Positions 1-5,936 of a stretch of 32,419 bases of DNA are shown here, piece after piece (the first letter of the stretch is position 1; each line of letters begins with the position of its first letter). Source of the DNA: Blastocatellia bacterium UBA7656 (GTDB lineage Bacteria; Acidobacteriota; Blastocatellia; UBA7656); contig DLHY01000131.1 of the NCBI GenBank assembly GCA_002483445.1, forward strand, positions 736 to 33,154. The letters are read 5' to 3'. Below the pieces are notes generated by a model. The model worked only from the letters and a program-made list of their open reading frames with translations. It was not told the DNA's origin and made no database searches. A program made the translations under genes and the position numbers.

Positions 1-141
1 ACAGGCCGCGCCACAATCGCGGAACTGGATTTGAACCGAGAGGGTGTCATCCATCTCCGCCGGTTGTTGCTGCTTAACCGCGACCACCCTCCGCCTCATC
101 GCTCACCGCTGAAAAAGCGGCGGGGCGAGCCGCAGCAATAA
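1..141 (+). CDS. possible C-terminal end of a protein cut by the window edge
   Basis: Frame 1 is open from the first base to a TAA at 139-141 and would give a 46-residue tail, Arg/Leu-rich and ending in a basic KKRRGEPQQ stretch. No start codon is inside the window and I recognise no family. The same DNA also carries a long minus-strand frame, so open frame alone is weak evidence here. It is kept as a low-confidence partial gene because nothing else explains bases 1-141. Confidence 0.25.
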   Translation, partial: TGRATIAELDLNREGVIHLRRLLLLNRDHPPPHRSPLKKRRGEPQQ

Positions 142-236
142 ATCCCACGAAGAGGAGAGGGAGCAAGACCCACTCATACCCCCTGAGCCAGACCTTCCTC
201 CCTCTCATGCCGCTAAAAAGCACTACTGTGCTTGAG

Positions 237-252
237 TACCCGCAAGCGGGTA
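237..252. repeat. short inverted repeat (7-bp arms, 2-nt loop)
   Basis: TACCCGC-AA-GCGGGTA is a perfect small hairpin in the non-coding stretch between the possible gene tail and the XRE gene. There is no T-run after it on either strand, so it is not a convincing terminator. The stretch 142-430 holds this hairpin and the larger palindrome at 344-369; I see no credible gene in it. Confidence 0.5.
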
Positions 253-343
253 TGATAGAAACACCACACCAGAGACACACTCGTACTGGCAAAAGACGCT
301 TGTGTCCTCTGGCATAGAAACAGGCAGTAACGTGATCGTAGCT

Positions 344-369
344 GCCCGGCCTATGATCATAGGCCGGGC
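344..369. promoter_or_regulatory. perfect 26-bp palindrome upstream of the XRE-type regulator
   Basis: Bases 344-369 equal their own reverse complement with no mismatch (half-site GCCCGGCCTATGA). The centre lies about 75 bp before the ATG of the regulator at 431. No T-tract follows on either strand, which argues against an intrinsic terminator. By position and two-fold symmetry it is a candidate operator, possibly for autoregulation by the adjacent HTH protein; that role is inference. Confidence 0.5.
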
Positions 370-430
370 GCAATAGTAAACCGAATCAGCGAGGAATGTC
401 AAACACATTCTCATAAGGTTTATCGCGCCT

Positions 431-829
431 ATGACGAAACACCAGGAGACGCTGGCCGAATACGTGCAGCGCATAATGGATGAAAGGGGCCTCAAGCCTA
501 TAGATGTCGAGGTCCGAAGCAATAAACAAATAGCCGATGCCTACGTGGTCAGGATCATGAAAGGCCAGGCGAAAACTCCGTCGGCTGTAAAACTTCAGGC
601 TCTTGCAGTCGGTCTGGGAGTTGATGGGGATGATCTGTTCCGTGTAGCCCGTGGCGTGCCGATCAAGGGGAAGTCTCAAGCAGAGCCGTGGCCGGGACCT
701 GTTCTTGTAAAGGCGATGCAGCGCATCGTAGCAAGCCCTGAGCTTACCAGAGCAGTGCAACTTCTTCTCAAAGCTTCTCCTGAAAAAATAAAACGATTCA
801 TTAAAATCCTTGAAAAAGAAATTGAGTAG
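431..829 (+). CDS. XRE-family helix-turn-helix regulator
   Basis: 132-residue cytoplasmic protein. Residues about 6-72 read as a lambda-repressor/XRE-like HTH: an N-terminal helix (LAEYVQRIMDERGL), a degenerate central helix pair (NKQIADAYVVRIMKG) and a closing helix with KLQALAVGLGVDGDDLF, the usual 'which helix 4, how often' pattern of this fold. The C-terminal half, rich in Leu, Lys and Glu (SPEKIKRFIKILEKEIE), looks like a small dimerisation helix. Typical short regulators of this class run 100-140 residues, so it appears complete. The ribosome-binding sequence is weak (AAGG about 12 bases before ATG). A perfect palindrome lies upstream and could be its operator. Target genes are unknown. 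Confidence 0.75.
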   Translation: MTKHQETLAEYVQRIMDERGLKPIDVEVRSNKQIADAYVVRIMKGQAKTPSAVKLQALAVGLGVDGDDLFRVARGVPIKGKSQAEPWPGPVLVKAMQRIVASPELTRAVQLLLKASPEKIKRFIKILEKEIE

Positions 830-852
830 CTCGTCGGGCGGTGGGCGGTGTA

Positions 853-887
853 GGGAACAGGTTACAGGGAACAGGGGACAGGGGACA
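853..887. repeat. heptanucleotide tandem repeat (five units)
   Basis: Five consecutive 7-bp units read GGGAACA, GGTTACA, GGGAACA, GGGGACA, GGGGACA, followed by more G. It lies just downstream of the XRE stop codon, like the other short tandem repeats of this window, which also sit at gene borders. Confidence 0.8.
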
Positions 888-945
888 GGGGGGAAATGTT
901 TATAGCAGCCGGATGTCGAAAGATTCTCTCAAGTCCAGTAGGGCA

Positions 946-1309
946 ATGTCATTATAGCGGTATACAGATGCATGAACAGGTTGAATACATCAGGATCGCG
1001 ACCTTCTCATTAACACCGCGATTGATCGCGGTGAAAAAGCGAGAGACCTCGACCTGAAACTGTTTTAACAGTTTTTCTGTCCGCGCAGATAATATCTACG
1101 CGCTTGACGACCAGCCGACGAATTAAAGATCGGCGGAGGGAAACTGTTAAAACAGTTCTCTGTCCTTCGCGCGTTGTCTACACCGCGATCAATCGCGGTG
1201 TTAATGAGAGAACTTCGTGTTCACGCAGTGGTGTTAGGGCTTCGTGTTCACGCAGTGGTGTTAATGAGAGAGCTTCCTGCTCATGCATCTGAATGCCGCT
1301 ATAATCATC
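946..1309. repeat. large nested inverted-repeat element, about 365 bp, gene-free
   Basis: Three layers of inverted repeats share one centre. Outer arms: about 946-980 and 1276-1309, both containing ATGCATG/CATGCAT and a TATAAT box. Middle arms: 1004-1033 and 1181-1212, about 30 bp almost identical in inverted orientation, each also internally palindromic (CACCGCGATTGATCGCGGTG). Inner arms: 1057-1074 and 1141-1157, built on AACTGTT/AACAGTT palindromes. The right half has an extra 27-bp-spaced direct repeat. Each outer arm carries a TATAAT reading outward (minus strand 952-957, plus strand 1300-1305). No transposase frame fits. It may be a MITE-like element, a structured RNA or a cruciform site; none is proven. 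Bases 830-1415 hold this element and two heptamer runs, no gene. Confidence 0.7.
1213..1263. repeat. 24-bp direct repeat inside the nested element
   Basis: The same 24 bases, starting CTTCGTGTTCACGCAG, occur at 1213-1236 and 1240-1263. They sit only in the right half of the large inverted-repeat element and account for its asymmetry. A plus-strand open frame across them gives a repetitive Cys/Ser-rich peptide that looks spurious. Confidence 0.8.
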
Positions 1310-1366
1310 GCTTCATGAAATTCTCGGAAGAGTCGTTCATGTCGTCTTCAACGACGCCTTGAAATA

Positions 1367-1397
1367 CTGAAAACTGAAAACTGAAAACTGAAAACTG
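1367..1397. repeat. heptanucleotide tandem repeat CTGAAAA
   Basis: Four full copies of CTGAAAA and a partial fifth stand directly before the ribosome-binding site (AAGGAG, 1404-1409) of the hydrolase gene at 1416. The run lies in the leader of that gene and could affect its expression if copy number varies. Confidence 0.85.
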
Positions 1398-1415
1398 TCC
1401 CCCAAGGAGTGAGAC

Positions 1416-2495
1416 ATGCACCGACGCATCCCGTTCGCAATGGCAACACTGCTTGCGCTCTTCATCCTGCCCGCTGCGGGTCAGGACACGCCCGCTCCCG
1501 CTCAGGGCGATTTCATCATTCGCAATTTCAAATTCGAAAGCGGGGAAGTGCTGCCGGAACTCAAACTCCACTACCGCACGCTTGGAACTCCTCGTCGCGA
1601 CGCATCAGGCACAGTTCGCAATGCTGTGCTGATACTTCACGGCACGGGCGGGTCAGGCGCGGGCTTCCTCTCAGACCAGTTCGCCGGATCGCTTTTCAAA
1701 ACAGGTCAACTGCTCGACGCCACTACGCACTTCATCATACTGCCTGACGGGATAGGTCACGGTCAGTCTTCCAAACCGAGCAACGGATTGCGCGCACGCT
1801 TTCCCCGCTACGGCTACACGGATATGGTTACGGCGCAGTATCGATTGTTGACCGAAGGGCTTGGCATAAATCATCTGCGGCTGGTGATGGGAACTTCTAT
1901 GGGAGGGATGCACACATGGCTATGGGGCGAGAAGTATCCCGACTTCATGGATGCGCTGATGCCTCTGGCCTCGCTTCCGGTTCAGATCGCGGGGCGCAAT
2001 CGCATGATGCGGCGCATGGTCATTGACTCGATCCGAAACGATCCTGAATGGAACAACGGAGAATACAAGACGCAACCGCGCGGACTCGTATCGGCCATCT
2101 ACACGCTTCTGTTTATGACGAGCAGTCCTCTGCAATGGCAGAAGCAGTCGCCGACGCGCGATGCGGCTGATCAGTTTTTTGATAACCTCGTGCGTAATCA
2201 ACTCTCTCGCACGGATGCCAACGATATGCTCTATGCCTTCGACGCCTCGCGCGATTATGATCCCGCGCCCGCTCTCGAACGGATCAAAGCTGTGCTACTG
2301 GCGATCAACTCCGCAGATGATCAGGTCAATCCTCCTGAGCTAGGAATTCTTGAAAGAGAAATCAAACGGGTGAAGCGCGGGCGTTATATTTTGATCCCCG
2401 TAAGCGATCAGACGCGCGGACACGGGACGCATTCGCTGCCCGCGCTCTGGAAGCAACACCTCGCCGAACTGCTTAAAGAGTCTGGCGAGTCTTGA
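1416..2495 (+). CDS. secreted alpha/beta hydrolase, homoserine O-acetyltransferase (MetX)-like
   Basis: 359 residues. A signal peptide is likely at 1-22 (basic start, hydrophobic core LLALFILPA, then AGQ), placing it in the periplasm or outside. The body follows the MetX-type alpha/beta hydrolase plan: oxyanion-loop LHGTGGSG (74-81), DMVTAQYRLL and LGI (136-151), nucleophile elbow GTSMGG with Ser161, an acid candidate at Asp301/302 (NSADDQVNPP) and a His candidate at 336 or 339 (RGHGTHS). True MetX is cytoplasmic and has no signal peptide, and no methionine genes adjoin it, so an exported esterase- or peptidase-like hydrolase is more likely than methionine synthesis; the substrate is unknown. 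Start chosen from AAGGAG seven bases before ATG. The last codons (ESGES) run into a downstream heptamer-repeat tract, suggesting that repeat growth shaped the C-terminus. Confidence 0.85.
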   Translation: MHRRIPFAMATLLALFILPAAGQDTPAPAQGDFIIRNFKFESGEVLPELKLHYRTLGTPRRDASGTVRNAVLILHGTGGSGAGFLSDQFAGSLFKTGQLLDATTHFIILPDGIGHGQSSKPSNGLRARFPRYGYTDMVTAQYRLLTEGLGINHLRLVMGTSMGGMHTWLWGEKYPDFMDALMPLASLPVQIAGRNRMMRRMVIDSIRNDPEWNNGEYKTQPRGLVSAIYTLLFMTSSPLQWQKQSPTRDAADQFFDNLVRNQLSRTDANDMLYAFDASRDYDPAPALERIKAVLLAINSADDQVNPPELGILEREIKRVKRGRYILIPVSDQTRGHGTHSLPALWKQHLAELLKESGES

Positions 2496-2565
2496 AAGTC
2501 TGGCGAGTCTTGAGAGTCGGGAGATTTCCAGACTCCCCAGACTCCCGACTCCCGACTCCCGACTC
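2478..2565. repeat. GAGTC-type tandem repeats forming an inverted repeat
   Basis: The left part repeats GAGTCTGGC/GAGTCTTGA on the plus strand; the right part repeats its complement (CCAGACTCC, CCGACTC four times). The two halves can pair into a long imperfect hairpin straddling the end of the hydrolase gene, so it may double as a transcription end. The first 18 bases are coding. Confidence 0.75.
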
Positions 2566-2570
2566 TTTGT

Positions 2571-2576
2571 TATAAT
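2571..2576 (+). promoter_or_regulatory. candidate -10 box (TATAAT) before the Uma2-like gene
   Basis: A perfect TATAAT lies about 40 bases before the likely ATG at 2613. No good -35 box is visible at the expected distance, because that position is occupied by the CCGACTC tandem repeats. Recorded as a weak promoter candidate. Confidence 0.3.
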
Positions 2577-2612
2577 CGATCCGCAAAAATCAACCTGATG
2601 ATGAGAGAGACT

Positions 2613-2922
2613 ATGACTACTGCAACATCGAGCTACTATGAAATCGCCACACAGTTACCGCCCGACTCAGTGGTTACTTTGCGCGACGTCAGTTGGGAAG
2701 AGTACGAAGAGTTGATCGAACACCTCGTTGAAGCCGCCGGTCTGCGCGTTAGCTTCGATGAAGGGACTTTGAACATTATGACTCTTTCACCCGAACACGA
2801 AAAATATGTGCGATTCTTTGAAAAACTGGCGGCGCTCATCAGCGTCAGACTCCGATTCGCAGGAAGGCGAATCGCCCGCGCTCGTCGCATTCGACCAATG
2901 GCTTGAGTCCCAAGAGCATTGA
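2613..2922 (+). pseudogene. internally deleted Uma2-family (DUF820) nuclease gene
   Basis: The start matches the N-terminus of Uma2/DUF820 proteins, a restriction-endonuclease-like fold: VSWEEYEELIEHLVEAAG, then VSFDEGTLNIMTLSPEHE and FFEKLAALISVRL. About residue 80 the family sequence stops and the frame runs to an early TGA at 2904-2906. In the next frame, bases 2860-2922 encode EGESPALVAFDQWLESQEH and a stop, which reads like a Uma2 C-terminal tail. The middle of the fold, where the catalytic Asp/Glu/Lys residues sit in intact members (normally about 190 residues), is missing. The simplest reading is an internal deletion that joined the two ends out of frame. An upstream in-frame ATG at 2598 exists; 2613 is preferred because GAGAGA precedes it. 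Confidence 0.65.
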
Positions 2923-2951
2923 TCTTGTTCATCGTCGCTCGCCGGTCTTCA

Positions 2952-2977
2952 ACCCCGACCCCTGACCCCCGACCCCT
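2952..2977. repeat. CCCCGAC-type tandem repeat
   Basis: CCCCGAC-CCCTGAC-CCCCGAC-CCC heptamers lie between the Uma2 remnant and the stop codon of the permease gene on the minus strand. Same class as the other border heptamers in this window. Confidence 0.7.
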
Positions 2978-5405
2978 ATTCGTATCTCAGCGCCACCATC
3001 GGATCGACTCGCGTAGCCCGCCGCGCAGGGATGTAGCACGCGAAAAGAGCGACAGAAGTAAGCAGGACGGCAACAGCGACGAACGTGGCGGGATCGGTCG
3101 CGCTCACGCCGTAAAGCAAACTCGACATCAGGCGCGTCAGCCCGATGGAAGCAGCCGCGCCCGCGACGATGCCGGGAAAGGTCAGCATAGCGCCGTGTCT
3201 GATCATCATGCGAAGCACATCTCTCGGCTCGGCTCCGAGAGCAAGGCGAATCCCGATCTCGTGCGTGCGCTGATTGATCGAATGAGACATCACGCCGTAT
3301 ATGCCCACTGCCGCGAGCGTCATCGCAAGCGCGGCGAAAAATCCAAGCATCACGAGCATGAATCTTTCTTTGGCTATGTTGACAGCGAGGCGATCCTCCA
3401 TTGTCCTGACGCTGTAGATCGGCAGGTCGGAATCCATCATCGAGACTTCTCTGCGTACTGCGCTCACCAGGCTCGCGGTGTCGAGGCTCGCTCTCAGCGC
3501 CATCGCTTTGAGCGGCATGACAGCCTGCTGATAAGGGATGTAGGTTTCCGCCGAGCCGCCTTCGGTCAGCCCGCTGTTTCTCACGTCCCCGATTACGCCG
3601 ACGATCTCGCGGGGAGCTTTTTCGACAACCGAAGATATGCGCTTGCCTATCGCGCTTTCCGTTGGCCAGTGGCGACGCGCGAAAGACTGATTGACCACGA
3701 CGACGGGCGCGGCGTTCTTCTGGTCCGCGGCAGTAAATGAACGGCCTTCGATCACAGGGATGCGGAGGCTGCGGAAGTAATCAGGGCTGGCAAGGAAGTA
3801 AGTGGCGAACTGATCTTCAGTGGTTTCATCCTCAGACTGGTCTTCGACTTTGTAAGAAAATCCTGCAAGGCCCGTTTCGTCGAGAGGAAGCACATTCGCC
3901 GCGCCGACCGATTCCACTCCGGGAATCGCCTGCAATCGTTCGAGCAACTGATCGAAGAAACCTGCTTGCTTGGCCACAGTGTCATACCTCGTCGAAGGCA
4001 GCGAAAGCGAAAGCGTCAGAGTGTTTTTCGGATCGAAGCCCGGATCGACGGACTGCAATTTTACGAAGCTGCGAATCATCAGCCCCGCGCCTGTCATAAG
4101 CACCAGGGCCAGCGCGACCTCAGTGACTACCAGAAGACTGCGCGCGTATCTCGATCTTCCACCAATCGAGACCCGCCAGCCGCTTTCCTTGAGCGACTCG
4201 GTGAGATTGACCTTCGAGCCTTGCATCGCCGGCAGTAGTCCGAACAGAAGGCCGGTGAAGACCGATAGCGCGAGCGTGAAAGCCAGCACCTGAGAGTCGA
4301 GTCCGATCTTGTTGAAGCGCGGTAGCTCGGCGGGACTCATGGCGAGAAGCGAATCGAGTCCCCACATGGCGAGGAGCAAACCGAAGGTTCCTCCCGCGAG
4401 CGAAAGCATCACGCTTTCGACCATCAGTTGTCGGGCCAGCCGCCAGCGACTGGCTCCCAGAGCCGATCTTATGGCGACTTCTCTTTGACGAGACGCCGCG
4501 CGAGAGAGGAGAAGATTGGCGACATTGACGCAGGCTATGAGCAAAACGAGGGCCACTGCGCTGAGAAGTATGAGCAGAGCCGGACGAATCTGTTTGACGA
4601 TTTGCTGTTCGAGAGGGATGACCCGAATCGGCTCGAATCGGGATTTATCTCCCCGAAACCGCTCTTTGATCCGGTCGGACATGGATTGCATTTCGGCTCG
4701 CGCATTGTCAATCGAGGCATCAGGCGCGATCCGCCCTATGATGTTGTAAAACATGACTGAGGCTGAAAGGGCGCTGTCCGGCCCCTCGGCAAACGGCAGC
4801 CACACATCCACTTTGCTCGGATACTGCATTCCGCGCGGGGCGACGCCGACGAGAGTGAACGGCTTGCCGTTGAGCCAGAGCGTTTGACCTATGGCCTCGT
4901 CGTCTGCGCCGAATCGACGCTGCCAAAGCCCGTGGCTGATGACCGCGACACTGGTTTTGCCGGAACCCTGTTCTTCGGATTGAAATGCGCGGCCTCGGAC
5001 GGGGCGGACTCCCATCGCGTCGAAGAAGTTCACCGTCACTTCGGTGGCTTCTATGCGCTCAGGCTCGCCTGCTCCGGTGAGGTTGACGCCCGCGCTGAAA
5101 CCGCCGCAGGCCGCGATGGACTCGAATGACTGAGCCTGATCCCGCCAGTTGAACCACTCGCTGACGGGCGGAAATATGCGCGTAGTCGAGTCTTTCGGAA
5201 TAAAGAGGGGCGCTCTTTGAAGGAGCATCAGGCGATGCGGTTCGTCATAAGGCAGCGGGCGCAGAAGCACGGCGTTGATGACGCTGAAGATCGCCGTGTT
5301 TGCGCCTATGCCGAGCGCGAGAGTGATTATCGCAATCAATGAAAAACCGGGCTGCTTGAGAAGCATCCTCACTGCGAATCTGATGTCCTGCCGAATGGAT
5401 TGCAT
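2976..5405 (-). CDS. ADOP-type MacB/FtsX duplicated ABC transporter permease
   Basis: 809 residues, the usual size of the acidobacterial duplicated orphan permease family. Order: short N-terminal DIRFAVRMLLKQPGF motif; membrane helix about 21-45; large periplasmic MacB-type core (about 50-240); FtsX membrane block with three helices (about 272-400, containing ACVNVANLLLSRAASRQREV and ALGASRWRL); a second membrane anchor and periplasmic core (about 430-670); a second FtsX block to the end (HEIGIRLALGA, then MVALRYE). This is a fused permease pair that in other genomes is not next to its ATPase, and none is visible here, so the partner must be elsewhere. Family members are thought to move or sense lipoproteins, peptides or drugs in the envelope; the substrate here is unknown. 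Start set by ATG before QSIRQDIRF. Confidence 0.92.
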   Translation of the reverse strand: MQSIRQDIRFAVRMLLKQPGFSLIAIITLALGIGANTAIFSVINAVLLRPLPYDEPHRLMLLQRAPLFIPKDSTTRIFPPVSEWFNWRDQAQSFESIAACGGFSAGVNLTGAGEPERIEATEVTVNFFDAMGVRPVRGRAFQSEEQGSGKTSVAVISHGLWQRRFGADDEAIGQTLWLNGKPFTLVGVAPRGMQYPSKVDVWLPFAEGPDSALSASVMFYNIIGRIAPDASIDNARAEMQSMSDRIKERFRGDKSRFEPIRVIPLEQQIVKQIRPALLILLSAVALVLLIACVNVANLLLSRAASRQREVAIRSALGASRWRLARQLMVESVMLSLAGGTFGLLLAMWGLDSLLAMSPAELPRFNKIGLDSQVLAFTLALSVFTGLLFGLLPAMQGSKVNLTESLKESGWRVSIGGRSRYARSLLVVTEVALALVLMTGAGLMIRSFVKLQSVDPGFDPKNTLTLSLSLPSTRYDTVAKQAGFFDQLLERLQAIPGVESVGAANVLPLDETGLAGFSYKVEDQSEDETTEDQFATYFLASPDYFRSLRIPVIEGRSFTAADQKNAAPVVVVNQSFARRHWPTESAIGKRISSVVEKAPREIVGVIGDVRNSGLTEGGSAETYIPYQQAVMPLKAMALRASLDTASLVSAVRREVSMMDSDLPIYSVRTMEDRLAVNIAKERFMLVMLGFFAALAMTLAAVGIYGVMSHSINQRTHEIGIRLALGAEPRDVLRMMIRHGAMLTFPGIVAGAAASIGLTRLMSSLLYGVSATDPATFVAVAVLLTSVALFACYIPARRATRVDPMVALRYE

Positions 5406-5629
5406 CAGTATCCCCCTTGCCAGTTTTGAGTTGCGAAACCGCTGTTATCTCCAGTTCCGGGGCCGTAATTGAAAATAAAGATCAACCGCCGTGCCGCTCG
5501 CCTGCGCGTGACAAGTGATGAAAGGCAAAGGATTGATCGAAGCGAGTTGAAAGGGAGGTGTGCGATTATGGGATCGATGAGTCCCGGATTCGTGAAATGG
5601 TAATGGGTCAGTTTTGGGAGAAAAACAGA

Positions 5630-5701
5630 CAGGATTAACAGGATGAGCAGGATTGAGAGGATTCTTTTTGAATAATCATGTGAATCCTCAAAATCCTGTT
5701 A
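5630..5701. repeat. nonamer repeat CAGGATTRA with inverted return arm
   Basis: The plus strand reads CAGGATTAA, CAGGATGAG, CAGGATTGA, GAGGATTC, and at 5682-5701 the complement returns (AATCCTCAAAATCCTGTTA). The two arms can fold back on each other. It lies in the 531-bp gene-free stretch 5406-5936, which otherwise holds the REPIN-like pair below and no credible gene. Confidence 0.75.
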
Positions 5702-5802
5702 GGGAAGCGGAAGTAAATATCATCCCATTTATCGCAAGCCTGATTTGGGGTGCTGTGACAAGCGATACTACTGGTGAATTCGGTCAGCCTGAAGATGCGC
5801 TG

Positions 5803-5893
5803 CAAAATGTTCGACAATCTGCCAGATTGTCGTTGTTTCCCGCCGCCGAGGCTTTTCGCACTCCACGACAAGCTGGCAGCTTGTCCGACATTT
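5803..5893. repeat. REPIN-like pair of REP palindromes in inverted orientation
   Basis: Two near-identical palindromes: 5812-5832 (CGACAATCTG-C-CAGATTGTCG) and 5867-5885 (GACAAGCTG-G-CAGCTTGTC). Read on the minus strand, the second repeats the first together with flanking AAATGT, so the two copies are inverted, as in REPIN elements. Where the arms differ (T versus G next to CTG) the opposite arm changes to match (A versus C), keeping the hairpin intact. No RAYT transposase is in the window. A related palindrome with the same CTGCCAG centre is at 12357-12391. Confidence 0.75.
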
Positions 5894-5936
5894 CCAAATT
5901 CGACATGGGATTTTATTGAGGGCTGAAGAATTGAAA

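Noticed and set aside
74..373. Minus-strand open frame of 99 residues with a hydrophobic stretch
   Set aside because: It starts inside the perfect palindrome, has no ribosome-binding site and no recognisable domain; random-looking composition.
1104..1292. Plus-strand frame giving a repetitive Cys/Ser/Arg peptide
   Set aside because: The peptide repeats only mirror the 24-bp DNA direct repeat of the inverted-repeat element; no ribosome site.
946..1309. CRISPR array
   Set aside because: The repeats are inverted and nested, not evenly spaced direct repeats with unique spacers, and no cas gene is near.
5653..5919. 88-residue plus-strand frame between the permease and the sensor gene
   Set aside because: It runs across the nonamer repeat and both REP palindromes, has no ribosome site and no family resemblance.
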